Assembly (NCBI GenBank): GCA_950071955.1
Contig: CATMOC010000005.1
Coordinates: forward strand, 1 to 19,227
Reading direction: 5' to 3'
Source: an uncultured Mesorhizobium sp.
GTDB taxonomy: Bacteria; Pseudomonadota; Alphaproteobacteria; Rhizobiales; Rhizobiaceae
DNA length: 19,227 nucleotides
The notes beneath the pieces are model-generated. The model did no database searches and was not told the origin of the DNA. It saw only the letters and a program-made list of their open reading frames with translations. A program made the position numbers and the translations under genes. Numbering within the stretch: position 1 is the stretch's first letter; each line of letters starts with the position of its first letter. Below, one piece after another: positions 1 through 7,854 of the stretch.

Positions 1-353
1 AGGCCGACTGGGCTCGCGATGGCGCTCGAGAGCAGGAGGGCCATGATCGCGAGAGGCAGCGACACCTCCGCGCGCTCGCCGATGAGCTCGATCACGGGCG
101 AGGAATAGGTGAAGGACCGACCGAAGTCGCCGACGAGCAGGCCGCCGATCCACGAAAGATAGCGCACCAGCACGGGATCGTTGAGGCCCATCTGCTCGCG
201 CAGCGCATTCAGTGTCGCATCGGTGGCGTTCATGCCGAGCATGAGCTGCGCGGGATCGCCCGGCAGGATTTCCAGCACGGCAAACACGACGACGGACGCG
301 ACCAGCAGGGTCACGAGGCCGCCCGCGAGGCGCTTGGCGAGAAAAGCGGTCAT
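1..353 (-). CDS. ABC transporter permease, DppB-like (partial, C-terminus off the left edge)
   Basis: Inner-membrane permease subunit of a peptide/nickel-family ABC importer. About 117 residues are visible, starting at the ATG whose complement is 351-353. The start MTAFLAKRLAGGLVTLLVAS is a short cytoplasmic lead followed by a hydrophobic first membrane segment (about residues 9-30). Then come the ILPGDPA motif and the helix-rich NALREQMGLNDP segment, a pattern diagnostic of DppB/OppB/GsiC-type permeases. A second hydrophobic segment begins near residue 99 (PLAIMALLLSSAIA). The protein would normally be about 310-320 residues, so roughly two thirds lies outside the window. It follows the substrate-binding protein gene on the same strand by about 47 bases, so the two are probably one operon. 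The only SD-like sequence (complement of 366-374, GGAGGGAGG) is about 12 bases upstream and lies inside a hairpin arm. Substrate cannot be told from sequence. Confidence 0.9.
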   Translation of the reverse strand, partial: MTAFLAKRLAGGLVTLLVASVVVFAVLEILPGDPAQLMLGMNATDATLNALREQMGLNDPVLVRYLSWIGGLLVGDFGRSFTYSSPVIELIGERAEVSLPLAIMALLLSSAIASPVG

Positions 354-365
354 CTATCGAGGATG

Positions 366-392
366 CCTCCCTCCCCACGAGGGGGAGGGAGG
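366..392 (-). promoter_or_regulatory. Intercistronic hairpin between the binding-protein and permease genes
   Basis: CCTCCCTCCCC (366-376) pairs perfectly over 11 bases with GGGGAGGGAGG (382-392), with a 5-base loop. It begins 8 bases past the stop of the binding-protein gene and has no T-run, so it is not a classical terminator. Read on the minus strand, the downstream arm GGGGAGGGAGG holds the only SD-like sequence of the permease gene. A stable stem here could protect the upstream message and damp permease translation, giving more binding protein than permease, as is usual for such importers. Similar CCTCCC...GGGAGG palindromes are common between genes in Rhizobiales. The role is inferred. 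Confidence 0.6.
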
Positions 393-400
393 AAAGTCGC

Positions 401-1882
401 TCAATCCGCCCACTTGACCCCGGTCAGATCGGTCGCCTGGATCGGGGAATTCTCCCACATGCCTTCGAGCTTGGCGTCCCAGACGCCGATCTTGGGCAGC
501 TCGAACAGGAAGCCGTTGACGGCGTCGTCGGCGAGGATCTTCTGCGCCTGGCCGTAGAGCTCGTTGCGCTTTTCCTGGTCCGACGTGACGTCGAGATCGG
601 CGATGACCTTGTTGAACTCCGGGTTGTGATAATCGAAATAGTAGTCGTCGCGCGCATAGATGCCGATATCGTTCGGCTCGGTGTGCGAGACGATCGAGAG
701 GTCGTAATCCTTCGTCTTGAACACCTGGTCGAGCCACTGCGCCCATTCGACCGGAATGATCTCGAGATCGATGCCGACCTCGCGCAGTTGCGAGGCGATG
801 ACCTGGCCGCCGTCGCGGGCGTAGGCGGGGGGCGGCAGCTTCAGCGTCGCCTTGATGCCGTTCTCGAAACCGGCTTCCTTGAGCAGCGCCTTGGCCTTCT
901 CGACGTCGTGCGGGTAGGTGCCGGTGAGATCGACATAGGCGGCGTTCGCGGGCGAGAAGTGCGAGCCGATCGGCACGCCCAGCCCCGACGAGCCGGCGTC
1001 GATGATCGCCTGACGGTCGAGCGCGTGGGCGATCGCCTGGCGGACCTTGAGATTGTTGAACGGCTCCTTGCCATTGTTGGTCGAAAGGATCGTCTCGCCC
1101 TCGGTTGCGCCGATGACGACGGAAAAGCGCGGATCGGACTGGATCTGCGGTAGCGCATCGCCGGCCGGCATGTTCGGAAACGCCTGCACGTCGCCCGACA
1201 GCAGCGCGGGAATTGCGGCCGCCGCATCCGGGATGATGCGGAACTCGGCCTTCTCCAGCGCGACAGCATCGCCCCAGTAGTCAGGGTTCTTGACGATGGT
1301 GACTGAAGAGCCCTTGGCCCAGTTGTCGAACTTGAACGGCCCGGTGCCGATCGGCTTTTCCTTGTTGCCCTCGGCGCTCTCGGCCGCCACGATGACGGCG
1401 TCGCCCCAGCCCATGTTGTACAGGAAAGAGCCCTGCGGCTGCTTCAGGGTGACCTTGACGGTGGTGGGATCCACCACCTCGACCGTATCGATGGCCTCGA
1501 AGAGCGGCTTCTGCGCGTTGGTGGAATCGGCCGCGCGGGCTCGGTCGAGCGAGAACTTCACGTCCTCGGCGTCGAAGGCGGTACCGTCGTGGAACTTGAC
1601 CCCGTCATGCAGCTTGAAGGTGTAGACCTTGCCGTCCTCGGACACCTCCCAGCTTTCGGCCAGCGCCGGCTGCACCTCGCCGCCGGAATCGATCCGCGTC
1701 AGGCCTTCGAAGACATTTGCGTAAACGATCTCGTCGATCGCGGCTGCCGCGCCCGCGGTCGGGTCGAGATGCGGCGGCTCGAGGACCACGCCCAGAACGA
1801 GATCGGTCCGCTGCGCCATGGCGGAGGTGCTCGATGCCAGCGCGACGGCGGCGGCGGCGAGGACGGATTTCCATATCGTCAT
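401..1882 (-). CDS. ABC transporter substrate-binding protein, family 5 (peptide/nickel type)
   Basis: Periplasmic solute-binding protein of a DppA/OppA-class importer, 493 residues. The chosen start gives MTIWKSVLAAAAVALASSTS followed by AMA-Q, a clean Sec signal peptide cut near residue 23, and has GGGAG 8 bases upstream. A longer reading from 1921 would put a charged stretch before the signal peptide. Typical family 5 pieces appear in order: EPPHLDPTAG near the mature N-terminus, then the ANVFEGLTRI, PALAESWEVSEDGKVYTFKL, GVKFHDGTAFDAEDVKFSL and IGTGPFKF segments, KNPDYWG, VRQAIAHALDR, and EKAKALLKEAGF. Length is normal for the family. The permease follows directly downstream; ATP-binding subunits would be expected further left. 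The ligand is unknown: peptides, opines, glycosides and nickel chelates all use this fold. Confidence 0.93.
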   Translation of the reverse strand: MTIWKSVLAAAAVALASSTSAMAQRTDLVLGVVLEPPHLDPTAGAAAAIDEIVYANVFEGLTRIDSGGEVQPALAESWEVSEDGKVYTFKLHDGVKFHDGTAFDAEDVKFSLDRARAADSTNAQKPLFEAIDTVEVVDPTTVKVTLKQPQGSFLYNMGWGDAVIVAAESAEGNKEKPIGTGPFKFDNWAKGSSVTIVKNPDYWGDAVALEKAEFRIIPDAAAAIPALLSGDVQAFPNMPAGDALPQIQSDPRFSVVIGATEGETILSTNNGKEPFNNLKVRQAIAHALDRQAIIDAGSSGLGVPIGSHFSPANAAYVDLTGTYPHDVEKAKALLKEAGFENGIKATLKLPPPAYARDGGQVIASQLREVGIDLEIIPVEWAQWLDQVFKTKDYDLSIVSHTEPNDIGIYARDDYYFDYHNPEFNKVIADLDVTSDQEKRNELYGQAQKILADDAVNGFLFELPKIGVWDAKLEGMWENSPIQATDLTGVKWAD

Positions 1883-1890
1883 TTTTGTTG

Positions 1891-1895
1891 CTCCC
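1891..1895 (-). promoter_or_regulatory. Ribosome binding site fixing the binding-protein start
   Basis: The complement reads GGGAG, followed by 8 bases (CAACAAAA) and then ATG at 1882. The next upstream ATG (1897) overlaps this site, which argues for 1882 as the true start. Confidence 0.6.
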
Positions 1896-2052
1896 ATTGT
1901 TTGCGATCGGTGCGCGATCAAAGCGCGAATTCAGCCGGGAGTAAATCGGGTTTCGCTTTGGACCAACATGGCCACCGGCGTCGCCGACGGGGTTCGCCTT
2001 CGTCGCGACGGCTGCTAAGGGTGGGCAATCTGCCCGCGGAAGGTCCCCGACC

Positions 2053-2724
2053 ATGATCATCGTCCACTACCTGGAGAAATCCCGCGCCCATCGCGTCCTG
2101 TGGCTGCTCGAGGAACTCGGCGTCGATTACGACGTGAGGACCTATCGCCGGACGAAGGAATTCCGCGCGCCGGAAAGTCTCAAGGCGATCCACCCGCTGG
2201 GCAAGTCGCCGGTGGTCGAGGACGACGGCCGCGTCGTTGCCGAAAGCGGAGCGATCATGGAGTACCTGGTCGATCGCTACGGCGGCGACACGTTACGCCC
2301 GCCGCCCGGCATGGACGAGCGGCTGCGCTACACATACTGGATGCACTACGCCGAAGGATCGGCCATGCCGCTGCTGGTGATGAAGCTTGTCTTTGCCGGC
2401 CTGCCGGCGCGGATGCCGTTTTTCCTGCGCCCGACGGCGCGGATGATCTCCAAGGGCGTCAGCGAAAGGCTGATCGACCCGCAGCTTGCCGATCACGTCG
2501 CGCTCTGGAAGGCGGAACTGGCCCGAGGCGGCTGGTTCGCCGGCGATGCATTCTCCGCGGCCGACATCATCATGAGCTATCCGGTGGAAGCGGGTGTGAC
2601 GCGGATCGCGCAAGGGCAGGACATCGCCGTGATTCGAAAGTGGATGGAAGCAATCCGCGCCCGACCCGCCTATCGACGCGCCGTCGAACGCGGCGGCAAC
2701 ATCTACGGCTATTCATCGACGTGA
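2053..2724 (+). CDS. Glutathione S-transferase family protein
   Basis: Cytosolic GST-fold protein of 223 residues, the usual length. The N-terminal thioredoxin-like domain spans about residues 1-80. It shows MIIVHYLEKSRAHRVLWLLE, with Ser10 where the catalytic or glutathione-activating Ser/Tyr/Cys normally lies. LGKSPVVEDDG has the cis-proline (Pro53) and AESGAIMEYL has the Glu64-Ser65 pair that holds the glutathione gamma-glutamyl group. The helical C-terminal domain follows, with GGWFAGDAFSAADIIMSYPV (the N-capping/SxAD motif) near residues 158-177. GGAAGG-like SD sequence (ggaagg, 2038-2043) lies 9 bases before ATG. It is transcribed away from the ABC operon and stands alone, so context says nothing about substrate. 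Detoxifying conjugation is the usual role, but many bacterial members have unknown substrates. Confidence 0.9.
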   Translation: MIIVHYLEKSRAHRVLWLLEELGVDYDVRTYRRTKEFRAPESLKAIHPLGKSPVVEDDGRVVAESGAIMEYLVDRYGGDTLRPPPGMDERLRYTYWMHYAEGSAMPLLVMKLVFAGLPARMPFFLRPTARMISKGVSERLIDPQLADHVALWKAELARGGWFAGDAFSAADIIMSYPVEAGVTRIAQGQDIAVIRKWMEAIRARPAYRRAVERGGNIYGYSST

Positions 2725-3001
2725 GGCGAGCACAGCGCGTTCCGCCGCAATCGCCGCATGCAGCGTTTTCGACGGAAGCCGGTGTTTCTCGAGGCCTGGT
2801 TTCCTTATCCCGCCGCAATTTCCAGACTGTAACAAGATTGAATTCATCGAGCGTTGGACTTAGACCGTTCCGGCCTTGCGGCGACCGAAGAGATCAATGG
2901 CTGGATTGCCTCGATCGACGACTGTCAAAGAACCGTGGTCTTTCGCAGGTCTGTCCGCTATGGGTCCGGCCAAGAGACAGCAAGCCTAGCGCGGGGAACT
3001 G

Positions 3002-3937
3002 ATGATCGGTATTTTCGGCGCCAACGGATTCATCGGGCGCCATCTGGCGCAGCGGCTGCAGTCGCGCGGACGAAAGTTCAAGGCGATCTCGCGGCATTTC
3101 ACCCCCGACTTCGTCGCCGCCCATGGCGGTTCGGCCGAACTCGTGGAGGCGAACTTCGCCGATCCGCTGGCCATGGTATCGGCCCTGGACGGTCTCGACA
3201 CCGTGGTGCAGCTCGTCAGCACCTCCAGCCCCGGAATGCAGAACCTGCACAGCGTCGCCGACATCCGCGAAAACGTGATCCCGCACGTTGCGTTCCTCCA
3301 GACCTGCGTCGCCGCGGGGGTCAGGCGCTACGTCTTTCTCTCCTCCGGCGGGACCGTCTACGGCCCCACGAACGACGTGCCGATCCGCGAGGACAGCGAA
3401 ACCAACCCCATCAGTTCCCACGGACTCACCAAGCTGATGGTGGAAAAGTACATCCAGATGCATGGCCGGGTCGACGGACTGGATTACGTGATACTGCGCC
3501 TCGCCAATCCGTTCGGGCCGGGACAGCACTACCGGAAGGCTCAGGGACTCATTCCGGCGATCCTGGGACGCCACCAGGAGGGTCTCCCGGTCAAGGTCAT
3601 CGGAGACGGCAGCGCACGCCGCGATTATGTCTTCATCGACGACGTCATCGATGCTATCGAGCTTGCCGTGGGGGAGCCCCGCGCGGCGCGCGGCATCATC
3701 AACATCGGCAGTGGTGAAGCGCGCTCGGTGTCGGAGATACTCGGGGCCATCGAGGATATCCTCGGGCTTCGTATCGAGCGGGAATACGTGGATGTCAGGA
3801 AGACCGACGTGGCAATAAGCCAGCTTGACATTGGCCGGGCGTCGTCGCTGCTGGGCTGGCGGCCGAAGACGCCGTTCAGGACGGGACTGGAGCGCACACT
3901 GGCGGAATTCTCGCCGGCGCCGCGGGTGGCTCGTTGA
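3002..3937 (+). CDS. NAD-dependent epimerase/dehydratase (extended SDR), sugar nucleotide type
   Basis: 311-residue extended short-chain dehydrogenase, most like UDP-glucose 4-epimerase-type enzymes that interconvert nucleotide sugars. The Rossmann NAD site GANGFIGRHL is at residues 6-15. The active-site strand VFLSSGGTVYG is at 111-121. ANPFGPGQ (169-175) and RDYVFIDDVIDAI (207-219) are the substrate and C-terminal motifs of the family. The expected catalytic YxxxK is HGLTK: Lys144 is present, but residue 140 is His (codon CAC, 3419-3421) where Tyr is normal. That could mean altered chemistry or loss of activity. GGGGA lies 6 bases before ATG. It opens a co-oriented cassette with the glycosyltransferase starting 50 bases downstream, so it probably supplies or modifies an activated sugar for that protein. 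Confidence 0.88.
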   Translation: MIGIFGANGFIGRHLAQRLQSRGRKFKAISRHFTPDFVAAHGGSAELVEANFADPLAMVSALDGLDTVVQLVSTSSPGMQNLHSVADIRENVIPHVAFLQTCVAAGVRRYVFLSSGGTVYGPTNDVPIREDSETNPISSHGLTKLMVEKYIQMHGRVDGLDYVILRLANPFGPGQHYRKAQGLIPAILGRHQEGLPVKVIGDGSARRDYVFIDDVIDAIELAVGEPRAARGIINIGSGEARSVSEILGAIEDILGLRIEREYVDVRKTDVAISQLDIGRASSLLGWRPKTPFRTGLERTLAEFSPAPRVAR

Positions 3938-3987
3938 TGCAGATGACGCCCGGATACCGACCCCATCACATGTCGCGCGCGAACTGA

Positions 3988-6900
3988 ATGAGCTTTCCCC
4001 TTTCACTTCTCGGGCTTTATGCCCGGCGCCCGAGCCTGGCCGGCCGCCACGTCGCCACGGCATTCAGGCTGCTTGCCAATGGCGGGACGGCGGAACTGCG
4101 CAGCCGGCTGAGGTCGCTGGGCGGCCTCGCTGCGCAGCACGAGAGGGACCGAAGGGCGAGAGAGGACGTCGCGCGAAAGCTTTCCGCCGTTGGCGAGAAC
4201 GCGAAGCGCAACTATCGCTCGCTGCTCAACGAACTCCTGCCTTTCGCCCAGGATCTGACTGTGCTCGACGTCATCCACGAGGACTTGGAGCGGCTGCGTC
4301 TGGTGCACTGCCACATCCTGCGCAAGTTCAAGCTGTTCGACGATCGGTTCTACGCCGACACCTACCTGAAGGGGGAAGGGGGCATTACCCCGCTCGACCA
4401 CTATTTCAAATATGGTCTCCCTGGGGGGCTGCGGGCGAACGCCGTCTTCGATCCGCTCTTCTATACCGCCCGTTATCCGGAGGTGATCGACTTCGGCTTC
4501 GATCCGCTGGTGCACTACGCGCTCTTCGGCTGGCGCGAGGGCCGCGAATGCGGGCCGATGTTCGATGCCGAATACTATCTGGCGCGAAATCCGGACGTCG
4601 CGGCAGCCGGGCTGTCGCCGCTGCATCATTTCCTCGATTCCGGCCGCGGGGAGGGACGCTCGCCGACGGCCGCCGCGGCACTCGGCGGGCAGGTTGCGCG
4701 CGACCGCGGCACCATCCTGATCGTCAGTCACGATGCGGAACTCGGCGGTGCGCAGCGCGTGGCGCGCGTCTTCGCCGAGTGGCTCCTGGCCTCGACCAAG
4801 TTCGAGGTGAAGTTCGTCACGATGAAGGGCGGCCCCTTCCTCGACCATTTCCGCCGGATCGCCGACACCTTCGACGTGGGCGGAGAGTTGGTTGGAGCGA
4901 CCCCGGAGGAACTGTCGCGCAGGCTTGAGGAGTTTGCCGGTCCCTCGGTGAAGGCGGTGTTCCTGAACTCCGCCGCCAGCGGCGGGTTTCTTTCGCACTG
5001 GAGCCGCGACACACCCATTCTTGCTTTCGTCCACGAACTCCCCAAGCTGCTCGCGTCGCTCGACCGCGAGTTCCGGCTCATCCTCGACCGGGCGAACACC
5101 ATCATCGCCGGAAGCGAGGCAGTCGCCACCGCCATCAAGGGCGAATACGGCTTCGAACCGGAACGGCTGCGCACCGTGCACGGCTTCATCGACGATCTGC
5201 CGCGCGACACCTCGCTCGATTTCGACTCGAAAAGCGCGATCAAGGAGGCGCTGGGCCTCGATCCGGACGCCTTCCTGGTCGCCGCGTGCGGCGTCCTCCA
5301 CTGGAGGAAATCTCCCGAGAAGTTCGTGGAGGTGGCCGAACGGGTCCTGAAGGAAACCGAGCGGAACGTGCGGTTCCTCTGGGTCGGCGGCGGGCCCGAT
5401 CATGAAGAGTGCGAAAAGCTGGTGTCGGAGAAGGGCCTTGAGGGGAAGGTCGTCTTTACCGGCTACGAACCCGACGTGATGCGCTATCTGCGCGCGGCCG
5501 ACCTCTTCCTCCTGACCTCGCAGGAAGACCCGTTCCCGCTCGTCTGCCTCGACGCTGCGACCGCGTTGGCGCCGATCATCTGTTTCGAGAAGGCCGGCGG
5601 CATGCCGGAGTTCGTGGCGCGGGGATGCGGCATGTCTGTGCCCTTCATGGATGCCGAGGCGATGGCGGACGCCGTCCGCGCCTATATGGCGGATGAAGAT
5701 CGCCTGCGCGCCGAAGGGCAGGCGGGTCGGGAACTCGTGGAGCGCGAGTATACCGTCGCCGCGGCTGGTCCCAAGCTGCTGCACCACATCCGCGAGGCGG
5801 CCGGATTGGCGCCCCACGTCAGTGTCGTGGTGCCTAATTACAACTACGAGAAGTTCCTGCCCGAGCGGCTGCAGACGATCGCGGCGCAGACCTACCAGGA
5901 TTTCGAGCTCATCCTGCTGGACGACCGGTCGAGCGACGGCTCGGTCGATATCCTCAAGGACCGGGCGCGACGGCGGCCCGGAACGCGGGTCATCGTCAAC
6001 GAAAAGAACAGCGGATCGCCGTTTGCGCAGTGGCTGCGCGGGATGGAACTGGCCAAGGGCGATCTGATCTGGATCGCCGAGGCGGACGATTCGTGCACGC
6101 CGGGCCTGCTGTCGGCCCTCATTCCCTCGCTGGAGGACAGGAATGTCTTCCTCGCCTACGTGAAATCGGTGCCGGTGGGCACGGAGGGGCAGGTCTACGG
6201 TGACTACGAGGAGATCTATCTCAACCGGATCAACGACGGACGCTGGTCGCGGCCCTACGTCGCCACCGACCACGAGGAGGCCCAGGAGGGACTGGGGATC
6301 GCCAACTGCATTCCCAACGCCAGTAGCCTCGTTTTCCGGCGCCTGGAACCGGAGCCGGACTTCGCCGAGACGCTGAAATCGATGCGGCTTTGCGGCGACT
6401 GGTATTTCTACCTGCGTGCGATGCGCGGGGGCCTCGTTGCCTACTGCGAGCAGCCGCTCAACCTGCACCGCCGCCACCCCGAGACGGTGACGAAGTCGAC
6501 CGAGGGCTCAACGCGATATTTCGACGAGTTCGCGAAGGTCAGGGATTACGTCGGCGGGACCTATACGATCGGAGATGAAACTCGGGCCGCGATCGAGCGG
6601 TTCACCACGGAGGATCTCGACCGGTTCGGGGTCCGGGACGTAGCGGTTCGCACGCGCATCCTCGAGCAGGCGGCGATGAAGGGAGCGCGGAAGGAATTGC
6701 CGACCGTGCTCGTCGTGGTGTCCGACCTATCGCCCGGTGGCGGCCAGATGTTCGGCATCCGGCTGGCCAACGCCTGGACGAAGCGCGGCGGCCGTGCCGT
6801 GCTCTTCAACGTTCGCACCTTCCCGGATCACCCTCAGGTGGTTTCGCAGATCGACGACCGCGTCGCGGTCATCCATGCCGACGAGATGCGGGAAACCTTC

Positions 6901-7842
6901 GCCGACATGGTGCGCCGCTTCGACATCGACGTGGTGCACTCCTCGATCTGGTGGGCCGATCGCTACGTGCATGACCACGTGGCCGATCTTCCCGGCCTGC
7001 CCTGGGTGATCACCATGCACGGCTGCTACGAGACCCATCTCGACAATCCGCAGATCGATCTGACGTTCTCCAACCGCATTGCGCCGATGCTGAAGCGGGT
7101 GGACGCGTGGGCCTACCTCGCAGACAAGAACCGCCGCGTCTTCACGCGCTTCGGCCAGCCGAAAAAGATGCTTCAGATACCGAATGGCATCGAAGTGGTG
7201 ACGGAGCACGAGCCATATTCGCGAGAGCATCTGGGGCTGCGGAACGACGCAATCGTCCTCTGCCTTGCGAGCAGGGCCATCGCGGAGAAGGGGTGGCTCG
7301 CGGCGGCGGATATCGTACAGCGATTGAATCAGTCGGGCGCCAAGGTCGATCTGATGCTGCTCGGGGAAGGTCCGGCGGCCGACGAACTGCGGGAGAAGGC
7401 TCTGCCTCATGTCTACCTCTACGGACACGTTTCCGATCCCCAGCGCTACATGCAGGCAGCGGACATCGGCATATTGCCGAGCTCCTTCATCGGCGAGTCG
7501 ATGCCCCTCGTGCTCCTTGAGATGATGGCGAACGGTCTTCCCATCGTTGCGACGGACGTCGGCGAGGTTCCTCGGATGATCGGGGAAGGCGCGTCTTCAG
7601 CAGGCACGATCGTGCCGCTTCGGAATGGAAATCTTGACATTCCCGGATTCCAAAACGCAATTCGTGCGCTTATGGAACGGGAGCGTAGACTCGCGGTTGG
7701 GTCAAATGCCAGAAGTCGTTTCGAAAAGAGCTATACACTGGACAAGATGATCGAGCTGTACGCGGAACTGTATGCTGACGTTGCGGAGTGGACCGAGGCC
7801 GAGCCTAGGCCCGAAGGACTTGACCGTGCGGCCCTACCGTAA
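3988..7842 (+). CDS. Multidomain glycosyltransferase (FD-repeats + GT4 + GT2 + GT4)
   Basis: Very large (1284 residues) and apparently cytosolic, with no signal peptide or clear membrane span. Domains in order: a basic helical stretch (about 30-110); three roughly 35-residue repeats at about 117-150, 154-187 and 192-225, each FD-x-x-(F/Y)-Y ... PL-x-H-(Y/F); a first GT-B/GT4 domain (about 241-603) with ELGGAQRV and GYEPDVMRYLRAADLFLLTS; a GT2/GT-A domain (about 608-835) with VSVVVPNYNYEKFLPERL, LLDDRSSDGS, EADDS at 698-702 and GDWYFYLR at 803-810; and a second GT4 domain (about 905-1262) with SPGGGQMFGIRLANA, IPNGIEV and an intact E-x7-E (Glu1170/Glu1178). The first GT4 has Asp514/Asp522 at the matching positions. 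Three transferases in one chain suggest sequential addition of sugars to a surface oligosaccharide. A stop codon abuts the ATG, so no longer reading exists; its SD is weak. Sugars are unknown. Confidence 0.92.
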   Translation: MSFPLSLLGLYARRPSLAGRHVATAFRLLANGGTAELRSRLRSLGGLAAQHERDRRAREDVARKLSAVGENAKRNYRSLLNELLPFAQDLTVLDVIHEDLERLRLVHCHILRKFKLFDDRFYADTYLKGEGGITPLDHYFKYGLPGGLRANAVFDPLFYTARYPEVIDFGFDPLVHYALFGWREGRECGPMFDAEYYLARNPDVAAAGLSPLHHFLDSGRGEGRSPTAAAALGGQVARDRGTILIVSHDAELGGAQRVARVFAEWLLASTKFEVKFVTMKGGPFLDHFRRIADTFDVGGELVGATPEELSRRLEEFAGPSVKAVFLNSAASGGFLSHWSRDTPILAFVHELPKLLASLDREFRLILDRANTIIAGSEAVATAIKGEYGFEPERLRTVHGFIDDLPRDTSLDFDSKSAIKEALGLDPDAFLVAACGVLHWRKSPEKFVEVAERVLKETERNVRFLWVGGGPDHEECEKLVSEKGLEGKVVFTGYEPDVMRYLRAADLFLLTSQEDPFPLVCLDAATALAPIICFEKAGGMPEFVARGCGMSVPFMDAEAMADAVRAYMADEDRLRAEGQAGRELVEREYTVAAAGPKLLHHIREAAGLAPHVSVVVPNYNYEKFLPERLQTIAAQTYQDFELILLDDRSSDGSVDILKDRARRRPGTRVIVNEKNSGSPFAQWLRGMELAKGDLIWIAEADDSCTPGLLSALIPSLEDRNVFLAYVKSVPVGTEGQVYGDYEEIYLNRINDGRWSRPYVATDHEEAQEGLGIANCIPNASSLVFRRLEPEPDFAETLKSMRLCGDWYFYLRAMRGGLVAYCEQPLNLHRRHPETVTKSTEGSTRYFDEFAKVRDYVGGTYTIGDETRAAIERFTTEDLDRFGVRDVAVRTRILEQAAMKGARKELPTVLVVVSDLSPGGGQMFGIRLANAWTKRGGRAVLFNVRTFPDHPQVVSQIDDRVAVIHADEMRETFADMVRRFDIDVVHSSIWWADRYVHDHVADLPGLPWVITMHGCYETHLDNPQIDLTFSNRIAPMLKRVDAWAYLADKNRRVFTRFGQPKKMLQIPNGIEVVTEHEPYSREHLGLRNDAIVLCLASRAIAEKGWLAAADIVQRLNQSGAKVDLMLLGEGPAADELREKALPHVYLYGHVSDPQRYMQAADIGILPSSFIGESMPLVLLEMMANGLPIVATDVGEVPRMIGEGASSAGTIVPLRNGNLDIPGFQNAIRALMERERRLAVGSNARSRFEKSYTLDKMIELYAELYADVAEWTEAEPRPEGLDRAALP
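4336..4662 (+). repeat. Three tandem FD-x-x-(F/Y)-Y protein repeats inside the glycosyltransferase gene
   Basis: Coding for residues about 117-225. The units begin FDDRFYADTYLKG, FDPLFYTARYPEV and FDAEYYLARNPDV. Each continues to a PL-x-H-(Y/F) motif (PLDHYFKYG, PLVHYALFG, PLHHFLDSG), and the last two end in EGR. The repetition is at protein level; the DNA copies have diverged. Such units occur N-terminal to catalytic domains in some bacterial surface-glycan glycosyltransferases; their function is not known to me. Confidence 0.75.
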
Positions 7843-7854
7843 CCGGCGTTTCAC

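Noticed and set aside
2023..2035. GGGCA-ATC-TGCCC dyad upstream of the glutathione S-transferase
   Set aside because: Five-base stem in GC-rich DNA next to the SD; no further support for a regulatory role.
2838..2866. Possible promoter before the epimerase: TTGAAT, 17-base spacer, TAGACC
   Set aside because: The -10 box matches poorly and such pairs are frequent by chance; the cassette promoter cannot be placed with confidence.
4003..6477. 824-residue minus-strand open frame opposite the glycosyltransferase
   Set aside because: A GC-driven shadow frame; the plus strand encodes recognisable glycosyltransferase domains throughout.
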